A stretch of DNA of 64,000 nt, taken from assembly GCA_025453975.1 (NCBI GenBank), contig JALOPI010000015.1, positions 1 through 64,000 on the forward strand, in the 5' to 3' direction. Source of the DNA: Syntrophobacteraceae bacterium (GTDB taxonomy: Bacteria > Desulfobacterota > Syntrophobacteria > Syntrophobacterales > Syntrophobacteraceae). This document shows, piece by piece, positions 32,643-40,589 of the stretch. The notes under the pieces are model-generated. The model saw only the letters and a program-made list of their open reading frames with translations. It made no database searches and was not told the DNA's origin. How positions within the stretch are numbered: position 1 is the stretch's first letter; each line of letters opens with the position of its first letter. The position numbers and the translations under genes were made by a program.

Positions 32643-32903
32643 ATGACTGAAGAGAAAAGGCAGAGCCAGGAAGCGCCAGCTGAATTCACCGGATGCCGGT
32701 TTCACCCCCATCGCCCGGCCATGGTCCGCTGCAACAAGTATGAGCTCCATTACTGCCAGGAATGCGTCGACAACTGCAGCGCCTGCACAGACCCGAATCT
32801 CTACTGTCAGCACCGGAATCAATGCTTCATCTGGGAGAAATGCCGGCGGGAGATGAAGCGACGCAGGCGGGAGGGCGACTGTTCCGCGGCTGCCAGCCAG
32901 TGA
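32643..32903 (+). CDS. Small Cys/His-rich (B-box-like) zinc-ribbon protein
   Basis: Likely 86 aa (ATG 32643, with AAGG eight bases upstream; 32577 GTG and 32622 ATG are alternatives). The ordered metal ligands are visible: CRFHPHRPAMVRC (C-x2-H..C), HYCQECVDNCSAC (a Cys run) and LYCQHRNQCFIWEKC. This is a B-box-like zinc or iron-binding fold. A basic tail KCRREMKRRRREGD follows. The protein is soluble with no signal peptide. Similar small proteins are found in sulfate reducers, but I cannot assign a role. It lies 95 bp downstream of surE on the same strand. Confidence 0.6.
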   Translation: MTEEKRQSQEAPAEFTGCRFHPHRPAMVRCNKYELHYCQECVDNCSACTDPNLYCQHRNQCFIWEKCRREMKRRRREGDCSAAASQ

Positions 32904-33069
32904 TCATCGGATTCCAGAGGCTTGGGCCCGCGCGAGGGCACTCCGGGGGCTATTCGAGAATCGGCTACGGAGCATAACGGTCAGGCGGATCACCGTCTCA
33001 TTCACTCACCGCAGGGAGCGTGATTCCCGCCCCCCCCACCACGGAAGTCCCGGGGACAGCACTCCAGCA

Positions 33070-33927
33070 CTATTCTCCCGGCTGAACTTTCTGGATGATG
33101 GGGCTCACCTTCTGCTCATTACGGATCTGCGCCACCAGGGTGTTGGCCTTGTCAATGCCCGCGACGGGCTCGAGCTGCACCACATGGACCTGGCCCAGCT
33201 TGGGATGGCTCTTGAGCTTCACCACCACCTTGTAGCCCCGCTTCTGCAGGTTCTGCTGCATTTCGTCGGCATAACGCTTCTCCTGGAACGACCCCACCTG
33301 GACCGTATAGAGGCTCTTGTCCGCCGTCGGCCTGACCTTGGGCTCCTCGGTGGGAGGCTTGGAAGCAATGGGGCCCGGCACAGCCTCCTTCGACTTCTGC
33401 GGGACAGCCGCGGCAGGCTCCGCAGGCTTGGCGGGGGATGATTCCGGAGCAGCCTTGGGGTGGCCCGCGTCGGGAGACAAGGCGGGCAGGTCCTTAGGCG
33501 GGGTGGCGCCGGGAAGAGGCGGCGCCGTTGTCGCCACACTCTCCTTCCTCACGGCCTCGTGCCCCGCGCCGGGCTTGTCCGCTGGAACCGGCTCGGACGG
33601 GGGCGTCTTGGGCGGCGCATCGGTGAATCCCTTGATCTCCGGTGGAATGGGCATCACCCGGGAATCCCCCGTTCTCGCCGGATCGGGCGACTGCCCCGGC
33701 AGGGGTGGAGCGCCATCGGCGGGCGGCAGGCCCGTGCGCGGGATCTCATGAGTGACCACCCCGTTGCGCTCGGCTCCGCGCTGTCCACTCTTGCTTCCCT
33801 TCTGCTGAAAGAGGGGTGCCACGATGATGACGACCACCAAGCCAACGGCCGCCCAGAGCAGGAGCTTGACATACCGCGGCCGGCTCGTGGGGTCAGCGTT
33901 CCTGTTCACAAAGATCTTTTTGCCCAT
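33070..33927 (-). CDS. SPOR-domain membrane protein
   Basis: A 285-aa protein. The start at 33927 has a strong AGGAGGG; residues 1-15 are cytoplasmic, then a membrane helix (VKLLLWAAVGLVVVIIVAPLF). A long Pro/Ala/Ser-rich linker (~60-200) crosses the periplasm. The C-terminal ~80 residues (SLYTVQVGSFQEKRYADEMQQNLQKRGYKVVVKLKSHPKLGQVHVVQLEPVAG) form a SPOR domain, which binds denuded glycan strands of septal peptidoglycan, so a role in cell division or septal remodelling is likely. It lies 10 bp after the aminotransferase gene in one operon. Confidence 0.88.
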   Translation of the reverse strand: MGKKIFVNRNADPTSRPRYVKLLLWAAVGLVVVIIVAPLFQQKGSKSGQRGAERNGVVTHEIPRTGLPPADGAPPLPGQSPDPARTGDSRVMPIPPEIKGFTDAPPKTPPSEPVPADKPGAGHEAVRKESVATTAPPLPGATPPKDLPALSPDAGHPKAAPESSPAKPAEPAAAVPQKSKEAVPGPIASKPPTEEPKVRPTADKSLYTVQVGSFQEKRYADEMQQNLQKRGYKVVVKLKSHPKLGQVHVVQLEPVAGIDKANTLVAQIRNEQKVSPIIQKVQPGE

Positions 33928-33937
33928 GACTTCCCTC

Positions 33938-35134
33938 CTAGCCTTGGGATCTCGCGCGTTTGACAGCCCGTGCAAAACCTGGCATGGCCCCTTCGATGGT
34001 GGCATCATCCACACAGTAGGCAATTCGGAAATGCCCCGGTCCTCCAAACCCGCTCCCCGGCACGGTCAGAATATTTTCTTCCTGCAGCAATCGGACGAAT
34101 TCCACGTCGTCGGGCAGGGGGCTGCGGGGAAAGAGGTAAAAGGCACCCGGCGGCACCAGGAGCTCATAGCCCGCATCCCTCAGGCCTTTCACCAGCCGAT
34201 CCCGCTTGCGCTGGTAGATGGAGACGTCCACCGTGAGGCCCTGAAGCTCGGCCACCAGGTACTGCATGAGGGCCGGAGCGTTGACGAAGCCCAGAATTCG
34301 ATTGGCCAGGGAAAGAGCCCCCAGCAGGGCGTTGAGGTCCGATGCCTGGGGATGCACGGCCACAAAGCCGATGCGCTCGCCGGGAAGGGACAGCTCCTTG
34401 GAGTAGGAAGTCGCGATCAGGGTGTTCGGGTAGAAGTCGAAAGGGCACGGCACCACGTGTCTGTCGTAGACGATCTTACGGTAAGGCTCATCCGAAACCA
34501 GGTAGATCGGGCGCCCATACTGTCCGCTCTTGCGCACCAGGAGATTTCCCAGCTCCCGGAGGGAGCGATCGTCATAGATCTGTCCCGTGGGATTGTTGGG
34601 GGAGTTGATGAGTACCACTTTGGTCCTGGGACCCATGGCCGCGTCAAGCCCATCCAGGTCGAGGCCGAAGTCCGCCCGGGTCGGGACCGTCCTGAGGATC
34701 CCCCCGTGATTGTCGGCGTAGAATGCGTACTCCACAAAATAGGGGCTGGGGACCAGGACTTCGTCTCCTGGATCCAGGAGCGCCTTGAAGATGATGTTCA
34801 ACGCCCCGGCAGCGCCGCAGGTGGCGACGATGTTGTCCGAGCACAGGGAGACACAGTGCTCGCGGCTCAGGTGGTCCGATACGGCGCAGCGCACCTCGGC
34901 CAGCCCCGCATTGGGCATGTAGGCGTGCATGCCAGGCTGGCAGCGGCTCACGATCTCCACCAGCTTCTTCTGGACTGCGTCGGGAGGAGGCACGTTGGGG
35001 TTGCCCAGACTGAAATCAAAAACGTTTTCGGCGCCATGAAGCTGCTTCAGCCGTGCCCCCTCCTCGAACATCTTCCGTATCCACGATGACTTCTCCATGA
35101 ACTGGAGCATTTTCTGGGCTATCGCCATGGGCAT
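33938..35134 (-). CDS. PLP-dependent aminotransferase (class I/II, AspC family)
   Basis: A 398-aa fold-type I PLP enzyme. Landmarks are the substrate-loop GNPNVPPPDAV, the phosphate-binding AAGALN, PSPYFVEY, the Asn-Pro motif NSPNNPTGQ, DEPYRKIVYD, the PLP-lysine in SYSKELSLPGERIGF, and RIAYCVDD near the C terminus. It transaminates an amino acid with a 2-oxoacid in the cytoplasm; the substrate is not fixed by the sequence. ATG 35134 and 35128 are both plausible starts (GAGAG upstream). It is the first gene of an operon with the SPOR protein, an unusual pairing. Confidence 0.9.
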   Translation of the reverse strand: MPMAIAQKMLQFMEKSSWIRKMFEEGARLKQLHGAENVFDFSLGNPNVPPPDAVQKKLVEIVSRCQPGMHAYMPNAGLAEVRCAVSDHLSREHCVSLCSDNIVATCGAAGALNIIFKALLDPGDEVLVPSPYFVEYAFYADNHGGILRTVPTRADFGLDLDGLDAAMGPRTKVVLINSPNNPTGQIYDDRSLRELGNLLVRKSGQYGRPIYLVSDEPYRKIVYDRHVVPCPFDFYPNTLIATSYSKELSLPGERIGFVAVHPQASDLNALLGALSLANRILGFVNAPALMQYLVAELQGLTVDVSIYQRKRDRLVKGLRDAGYELLVPPGAFYLFPRSPLPDDVEFVRLLQEENILTVPGSGFGGPGHFRIAYCVDDATIEGAMPGFARAVKRARSQG

Positions 35135-35279
35135 GATCTCTCTGGTTGCTTGATTTCCTCGATGATGCGAAATCCGACTGGTGCCTCCGCCGAAACTTCC
35201 GATCCTGGCAACGATGGCTCGACGCGTGATCCCTTACGGGCGATGGCGGTGCTCTGTCGGGCGTCCATTTCTTCGGTGC

Positions 35280-35309
35280 ACTATAGAAGAGACAACGGGG
35301 TGGATGCAA
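35280..35309 (-). promoter_or_regulatory. Candidate promoter of the aminotransferase-SPOR operon
   Basis: On the minus strand, TTGCAT (35309-35304), an 18-bp spacer and TATAGT (35285-35280) lie ~145 bp before the start. The -10 matches 5 of 6. Confidence 0.45.
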
Positions 35310-35487
35310 GCGGCAAGAGACCGGGGATGGCTGCCGTTTCACTGGAGAGCCCGGTGGGGCAGGGACTCCTCCTGGAATAGTCTTTTCCTCTTCTGGGAAC
35401 GTCTGGTAGAGTAGGAGCCTGATGGACCCATGCGAGTACGGCCTTCAGGCCATTTGAAGCACTGCAGGATAACCAAGGAGGAAACCC

Positions 35488-35742
35488 ATGGATTTCAAAT
35501 CGTTTCTCGAGAAGTGCCGGATGGAGTCCACGGTGAGCGATTTCGAATCCTACCTGGCCTGCCGGATCCTCGAGAAAAAGGTCCGGGAGGGGGCCCCGCC
35601 GGCCGCCATGACCGTGGAGAAATATACGCAGCTGAGAGACCAGGCCTTCGACCTCCGGGACGAGAAAGCCGCCCAGACGCTTTATGCCCTGGCGGGAGCC
35701 TCGGAATGGAAGGAAGACGAATGGGAAGGCTCCCTGCGCTAG
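35488..35742 (+). CDS. Small unknown helical protein
   Basis: An 84-aa protein starting MDFKSFLEKCRMEST with a strong AAGGAGGAAACCC before the ATG. It is highly charged and almost wholly helical with one Cys near the start and another at ~25 (LACRILEKK). There is no membrane segment or signal peptide. Trp residues cluster near the end (SEWKEDEWEG). The family is not recognised. A long hairpin follows the stop. Confidence 0.6.
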   Translation: MDFKSFLEKCRMESTVSDFESYLACRILEKKVREGAPPAAMTVEKYTQLRDQAFDLRDEKAAQTLYALAGASEWKEDEWEGSLR

Positions 35743-35766
35743 AAAAAGCCGATCCCGGGCAAAGAA

Positions 35767-35805
35767 AACCCCGGTGGAGCCCGGCTCGGGAGCCCCATCG
35801 GGGTT
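35767..35805. terminator. Bidirectional terminator (strong on minus strand)
   Basis: An 11-bp stem (35767-35777/35795-35805) with one G-U pair encloses an inner CCCG/CGGG stem. On the minus strand it runs into TTTTCTTTG, so it ends the transcript of the GcvH-like gene. It is shared with the plus-strand gene stopping at 35742. Confidence 0.75.
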
Positions 35806-35843
35806 GCTGCGGCATCTTCAGGTCATGAAACCCGGTCCCATCC

Positions 35844-36776
35844 CTACCTGGTGCGCAGAAACTCACCGGTGAGGATTTCCCAGGCCAGATCGGGCACCTT
35901 GCCGACGACATCGTCGATGACACCGCCGTCGGCGTAGGTCATGCCCACCGAGCTCACCATCTGCACCAGCCTTTGGTGCTCGGCATGGATCCATTCCACG
36001 CTCTCCTTGCCATACAGGAGGTCCTTCAGGTTCTTTTTCATGTCCGTGGGATCGATGACCATGAGCCAGCCCTGGCTGTACGGCTCATCCTTGACCACCC
36101 GCGTCTCCTTGGTGGCCTGGTAGTTGACGGCGGCCACCACTCCGGAGACGGGCGAGAGGGCCGAGGCTTCCTTGCCCATGCGGTTGAAGGTCAGACCGAT
36201 CTCACTGAACTTGATCTCCTCGCCCGTCATGGGAAGGTCGATCCTGTCCACGGGGCCGAAGAGCTTCATGCTGAAATCGTCAAGGCCGATGCGGATTCGG
36301 CCCCCATGCTCCACGCGAGCCCAGGCGTGCCCGAGATGAAAGAAGTGCCCTTCGGGAAGGCGGTAGCCGTCCACCTGGGGGATCCGCTCGAAATGATAGG
36401 GGATCTGAAGCTCGAGGCCGTCTTCCAGCATCTGGTCGAACTGGCAGCTGTGGCATTCGAAGTCATAGGGACAGAGCCGGAAAGGCGCCCGACCCGTCAG
36501 GGTGTGACGGCACTTGCGATCCAGTCCCTGCCGGTGCTTCATCTTCTCCTGCCAGGGAATGATGCTGGCTTTCTTGCCAGCGGGCTCCGCACCCTTCATC
36601 CTGGCCAGCACGTTCCGGTCCGCCGTCTCCTTCATGGCCTTGTCAAAGGCACAGGTGTGGCAGTTGTAGTAGTTGTTGCAGAGCTTGAAGTCGATGACTC
36701 CGGCCTCCATCCAGATGCACTTGTCCTCGCCCTCGGGAACCGCCTTGAATCCTGTCACTTTGCCTTTGGTCTCCAT
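35844..36776 (-). CDS. GcvH-like protein with duplicated Cys module
   Basis: A 310-aa cytoplasmic protein. The first ~110 residues hold two copies of a Cys motif, KLCNNYYNCHTCAFDKAM (~33-50) and RLCPYDFECHSCQFDQML (~98-118), each LC-x5-CHxCxFD, plus other Cys (CIW, KCRH); this looks like metal or Fe-S binding. The C-terminal ~180 residues resemble glycine-cleavage H protein: RIRIGLDDFSMKLFG, DLPMTGEEIKFSE, GKEASALSPVSGVVAAVN (the K matches the lipoyl-lysine place, one residue shorter than in GcvH), and KEPYSQGWLMVI-like DEPYSQGWLMVIDP. Such Cys-rich GcvH-like proteins are typical of sulfate reducers. I cannot say whether it is lipoylated. GGGAGG six bases before ATG 36776 decides the start. 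Confidence 0.85.
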   Translation of the reverse strand: METKGKVTGFKAVPEGEDKCIWMEAGVIDFKLCNNYYNCHTCAFDKAMKETADRNVLARMKGAEPAGKKASIIPWQEKMKHRQGLDRKCRHTLTGRAPFRLCPYDFECHSCQFDQMLEDGLELQIPYHFERIPQVDGYRLPEGHFFHLGHAWARVEHGGRIRIGLDDFSMKLFGPVDRIDLPMTGEEIKFSEIGLTFNRMGKEASALSPVSGVVAAVNYQATKETRVVKDEPYSQGWLMVIDPTDMKKNLKDLLYGKESVEWIHAEHQRLVQMVSSVGMTYADGGVIDDVVGKVPDLAWEILTGEFLRTR

Positions 36777-36848
36777 GTCCATCCTCCCTCATCGACTGTA
36801 AAGAATCATCCAGTGGCTGGAATGCTCGGCATCGTGCTGCGTTGCTCT

Positions 36849-36883
36849 CCCATGGAGCACTTCCCGTGCCATCACTCCATGGG
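36849..36883 (-). promoter_or_regulatory. Candidate sigma54 promoter inside a 9-bp inverted repeat, upstream of the GcvH-like gene
   Basis: On the minus strand TGGCACG (36871-36865) and GTGCT (36860-36856) give GG-N10-GC, one mismatch from TGGCACG-N4-TTGCW, about 80 nt before the start. It lies within a perfect inverted repeat, CCCATGGAG (36849-36857) and CTCCATGGG (36875-36883), 17 bp apart. The repeat may be an operator covering the promoter. Confidence 0.5.
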
Positions 36884-37475
36884 CATCATAACGCATTGAA
36901 TACACTATATTTTTCACATCTAGCCCGGAGACCCTCCTCCCCCTGAAGACCGCGGCATATGGCAATACACCACAGCCCCGGCACGCCATGCCTTTTCAAC
37001 CAGCCAATATTCTTAATTTTTTTGTATATGTTGACAAATACAGCAGGCTGTTGTTTTTTACTACACACCAACCGTCCCGGGTTGGGACTGAAGAGGTTGT
37101 GAAGCGAGGAAAGCATCCAGGGTATTCGTCCAACGGCGCACTCAGGCTGTCGCGAAGTGGTATCCGGTGGCGGCAGGCCGAAACGGCCTGCCCTGCCCGC
37201 CCCTTCGAGGGCACGGGGGAGCGGGGGGCGATGGTGCCGGAGGCTCAACGGGGGTGGGGCGCATGGGGGTGGGCATGACCAAGGAACGTGATTGCATCGC
37301 CTTGCATCAAACTCTATTATAGCCGCGAAATTCCAACCATCGCAGCGGGCTGCAGCGGCAGCGCGGCATCCCACGGTTCCGCCGCCAGCCCGGATGTGGC
37401 GCTTCGCTGTCATGGGCGGATCTTTTCGACGGAAAATAGATCACGACAATGGCCGCCTCCAAGGAAGCTTTCGAC
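36884..37475. other. AT-rich divergent intergenic region
   Basis: Apart from the promoter features listed separately, the 36995-37065 stretch is unusually AT-rich for this genome (a run of eight T at 37016-37023, then TTGTATATGTTGACAAATAC). No gene or RNA is supported. It separates the GcvH-like gene (-) from the PP2C operon (+). Confidence 0.5.
37292..37320 (+). promoter_or_regulatory. Sigma70-type promoter of the PP2C-kinase operon
   Basis: TTGCAT (37292-37297), a 17-bp spacer and TATTAT (37315-37320). The -10 matches 5 of 6 and the spacing is ideal; the implied leader to ATG 37476 is ~150 nt. Confidence 0.6.
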
Positions 37476-38351
37476 ATGACCACGGATAAGCCAGACTCCT
37501 TCGACCCCGAAGCCACGCTGCCCACGGGCCAGCCCCTTCCCGCCCCAACCGCCGGCGATGGTCCCGAGCCTCGGCGGGCCATGCCGAGGGTTCATTCTTT
37601 CGGACGCACCGACATGGGCCTTCGACGCAAGAACAATGAAGATGCCTTCCACGTGGACGGGAGTCTGGGGCTGTGCATCCTGGCGGACGGCATGGGTGGG
37701 GCAGCCGCCGGGGAGCTGGCCAGCCAGATCTTTGCCCAAACGGCCGTGGAAGTCTTCTCCAGGCAGGTCAGCGCGACGGAGGACGAGAACCTGGCCCTCC
37801 TCAAACAGGCTTACCAGACAGCCAACGAGCGGATCATCTCCCACGTCCGGGGCAACCCGGGCCATGCGGGCATGGGATGCACGGCCGAAATCCTGCGGTT
37901 TTTCAATGAGCGATTCACCATTGGGCACGTGGGTGACAGCCGGGCTTACCTCTTCAGGAAGTCCGAGCTGAAGCAGCTCACCCGCGATCACTCCCTGGTG
38001 CAGGACCAGGTGGACCAGGGACTCATCACCCGCGAGGAGGCCAGACGCCACCGCCTGCGCAATGTGATCCTCAGGGCCGTGGGCACCAAGGAGGATCTCG
38101 ACGTCGACTTCGTTCGAGGCAGGGTGCTTCCCGGGGACCTTTTTCTGCTCTGCTCGGACGGGCTGACGGACATGGTCGAGGACCAGGTGATCTGGAGGGT
38201 TCTGTCCCGATCGGGGGGCATCAGCGAGAAGGTGGATCAGCTCATCGAGCTGGCCAATAGAGCCGGTGGGAGCGACAACGTCACCGTGGTGCTGAGTGAG
38301 GTTCTCCCCGTCTCCCCAGAACCCCTGGCCCCCGGCACGGGGTTTCCCTGA
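37476..38351 (+). CDS. PP2C-family Ser/Thr phosphatase
   Basis: A 291-aa cytoplasmic PPM phosphatase. Motifs in order are GRTDMGLRRKNNEDAF (metal-site D/E), LADGMGGAAAGELAS (the DGMGG metal motif), GCTAEILRF, IGHVGDSRAYLF, LTRDHSLVQ, LLCSDGLTDM and SDNVTVVL. It removes phosphate from Ser/Thr, with two Mn or Mg ions. The partner kinase is the next gene, as in PrpC/PrkC pairs. ATG 37476 has AGGAAG eight bases upstream; ATG 37449 is a weaker choice. A disordered 37-residue N terminus precedes the domain. Confidence 0.93.
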   Translation: MTTDKPDSFDPEATLPTGQPLPAPTAGDGPEPRRAMPRVHSFGRTDMGLRRKNNEDAFHVDGSLGLCILADGMGGAAAGELASQIFAQTAVEVFSRQVSATEDENLALLKQAYQTANERIISHVRGNPGHAGMGCTAEILRFFNERFTIGHVGDSRAYLFRKSELKQLTRDHSLVQDQVDQGLITREEARRHRLRNVILRAVGTKEDLDVDFVRGRVLPGDLFLLCSDGLTDMVEDQVIWRVLSRSGGISEKVDQLIELANRAGGSDNVTVVLSEVLPVSPEPLAPGTGFP

Positions 38352-38516
38352 TCCCCGAGCGCACCGCTGCATCCGGCTTTTTCCAGGCGCCGCCATCGAT
38401 GAGAAGGCGGCTTGCCAGCAGCGGCGGCCAGGAGTCAGGAACGGCTCGATCCGTTGATTCAACGGTTTCATCCTCCCTCAGCCGCTGCACCCTGGCACCG
38501 GCAAGGCAAGGCATCC

Positions 38517-39854
38517 ATGCAGTATGGCCGATACGAGATCGTTAAAGAGCTGGGCAGGGGATCCATGGGCGTCGTTTACCAGGCGCACGACCCTCGCATC
38601 GACCGTGCCGTGGCCCTCAAGGTTCTTCGGCCCGACCGGGTCGATTCCGAGGCCCTGGTCAGGCGTTTCGTCAAGGAGGCCAAGGCCGCCGGACGTCTTT
38701 CCCATCCCAGCATCGTGGTCGTCTACGACATCGGGGAGGATCACGGAACGGTCTACATTTCCATGGAGTATCTCGAGGGAAGACCTCTCAACGATGTCTT
38801 GAAAGGGCGGAGGCTAACCATCGAGCAAGCCCTGAGGATAGCGATTCAGGTCTGCGATGCCCTGGACTATGCCCACCGCAAAGGGATCGTGCATCGGGAC
38901 ATCAAGCCCAGCAACATCATCCTGCAGCCGGACGGCAGCGTCAAAATCACCGATTTCGGCATCGCCCGCATCGAGGACCCTCATGCCACCCAGCAGACCC
39001 AGGCCGGGGAGATCCTCGGGACCCCGGCTTACATGTCCCCCGAGCAGGTGTTGGGACAATCGGTGGATGGCCGCTCCGACCTTTTCTCCCTGGGCGTGAT
39101 CCTCTATGAGCTCACCGTGGGACGGCGCCCCTTCAGCGGTGAAAGCCTCGCCACCATGCTCCATGGCATCACCCACGATGAGCCCCCAGAGCCTCGGGAA
39201 CTGAACCCTGCACTGCCCGGGGATCTCTCCCGGCTGATTCTCCAATCGCTGGCGAAGGATCCGCGGCAGCGTTTCGCAACCGGCGGGGCGCTGAGCGAGG
39301 CCATCCGGGGCTGTCTCGACCGGGTCATGGCCGATTCGGGCCCATTGCCTTCCCCGGTCCTCCAAAAGCATCCGAGGACCATCCCCGTACCCCTGGTGCT
39401 GGTCACCCTGGCGGTGGCGTTCGGCCTGGCCGCGGGCTCCTTTTTCCTCCTGGGCTCCGGCTCGAAGGATTCACAGCCCCCGTCTGATCCCGGGATCCAG
39501 CAGTCGGAGCCCAGGGAGTCCTCCCTCCCGTCGGCGCACCGACAGGACCTGCCCCTGGAAAGGGCGGCACAGCCGCCTGCCGATGCCTCCCCCTCGAGGG
39601 CTTCACCCGCGCCCTCGGGGTCCGGAGAGGCGTGGGCCGCCCTGGGGTCACTGAAGCTCGAGAGCACCCCCGCCGGGGCCGAGGTGAGCATCGGGGGGGC
39701 GCCCAGGGGGCTCACGCCCATGGAGGTCCAGCTCCCCCCGGGTGGGTACGAGGTGCGCCTCAGCCTGGCGGGTCACGGAGACTGGGAGGCGCACGTCAAG
39801 GTTGTCCCGAGCCGGGTCACCCGCATTCCCGCGGAGCTCATGCGTATTCCGTAG
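38517..39854 (+). CDS. Membrane Ser/Thr protein kinase with PEGA domain
   Basis: A 445-aa Hanks-type kinase. The kinase domain occupies residues ~5-265: GRGSMGVVYQA (P loop), VALKVL, HRDIKPSNIIL (catalytic loop), ITDFGIARI (DFG), GTPAYMSPEQ (activation segment). A membrane helix follows (~282-305, VPLVLVTLAVAFGLAAGSFFLLG). The periplasmic tail is Pro/Ser-rich, ending in a PEGA domain (GSLKLESTPAGAEVSIGGAPRGLTP). PEGA tails are thought to act in envelope sensing. The start at 38517 has AAGG five bases upstream. It follows the phosphatase by 165 bp in one transcript. Confidence 0.92.
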   Translation: MQYGRYEIVKELGRGSMGVVYQAHDPRIDRAVALKVLRPDRVDSEALVRRFVKEAKAAGRLSHPSIVVVYDIGEDHGTVYISMEYLEGRPLNDVLKGRRLTIEQALRIAIQVCDALDYAHRKGIVHRDIKPSNIILQPDGSVKITDFGIARIEDPHATQQTQAGEILGTPAYMSPEQVLGQSVDGRSDLFSLGVILYELTVGRRPFSGESLATMLHGITHDEPPEPRELNPALPGDLSRLILQSLAKDPRQRFATGGALSEAIRGCLDRVMADSGPLPSPVLQKHPRTIPVPLVLVTLAVAFGLAAGSFFLLGSGSKDSQPPSDPGIQQSEPRESSLPSAHRQDLPLERAAQPPADASPSRASPAPSGSGEAWAALGSLKLESTPAGAEVSIGGAPRGLTPMEVQLPPGGYEVRLSLAGHGDWEAHVKVVPSRVTRIPAELMRIP

Positions 39855-40003
39855 TCAGGGACGTGGCCACCGATTCTCGACTGGCCGGAGGGAAGGCACC
39901 GAAACGGAAGCTCCGCTCACGGGGAGATTCTCCGCGACGGGCTCCCCTGGATCCGGGACCCAGGTCGACAAACACATGCAACGCCACTTTTCGGGAGAGA
40001 AAA

Positions 40004-40588
40004 ATGCGATCCAGAATCCAAGCGATGGTGATGTTGAGTTTTTGTCTGCTTTTTTCGGCGTGTGCGGCCAAGCCTTCGGCTCCGCCGATGACGGGGGAGT
40101 CACAGCAGCGGGCTTCGACGCAGGCATCCACCCAGCCATCCCCCCAACAGGCTGCGGACACCCAGAAGAAGCCTCAGGATGGCCCCGTTCCCATTGCCGT
40201 GTGGGATCTGGACGATCTGGCCTCCCAGGAGATGGCTCAGCCCGAGCTTGGGGAGCTTCTTTCCTCGAAGGTGATGGAGACCATCGAGAAAAAGGGAGGC
40301 TACCAGGTCATCGACAAGTCCCGACTGGCAGCGGCACGCAAGGAGCTGCGCCTGGAAAAGGCCATCGTCAGCGACCCCACTGTGAGGCTCCAGCTGGGTA
40401 GAGCCCTGGGAGCCCGGCAGATGGTTTTCGGGGGCTACCAGGTCATGGAGGGGAAGATGAAGCTTGAGCTTCACCTGCTGGAAGTGGAGACGGGGCGGAT
40501 CGTCAAGTCCACCGAGGAGTCCGCACCGGCATCCAGCATCTCCGGCTGGCTGGACGCGGCTCAGAGGGCAGCCGCCGCGCTGCTTTGA
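40004..40588 (+). CDS. CsgG/LpoB-like lipoprotein
   Basis: A 194-aa lipoprotein. The signal peptide (MRSRIQAMVMLSFCLLF) ends in the lipobox FSAC with the modified Cys. A Gln/Ser-rich linker (~20-60) precedes a globular domain with IAVWDLDDLAS, LGELLSSKVMETIEKKGGYQVIDKSRL, and LGRALGARQMVFGGYQVM. This is the pattern of the CsgG/LpoB/TolB-N-like domain (periplasmic activators of penicillin-binding proteins or curli gates); the short length is closer to LpoB. ATG 40004 has GGGAGA five bases upstream. It is the third gene of the PP2C-kinase operon and ends one base before the convergent aminotransferase gene. Confidence 0.75.
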   Translation: MRSRIQAMVMLSFCLLFSACAAKPSAPPMTGESQQRASTQASTQPSPQQAADTQKKPQDGPVPIAVWDLDDLASQEMAQPELGELLSSKVMETIEKKGGYQVIDKSRLAAARKELRLEKAIVSDPTVRLQLGRALGARQMVFGGYQVMEGKMKLELHLLEVETGRIVKSTEESAPASSISGWLDAAQRAAAALL

Positions 40589-40589
40589 T

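Noticed and set aside
37030-37065. TTGACA-like -35 and small hairpin in the AT-rich spacer
   Set aside because: The loop would be only two bases, and no -10 lies at the right distance.
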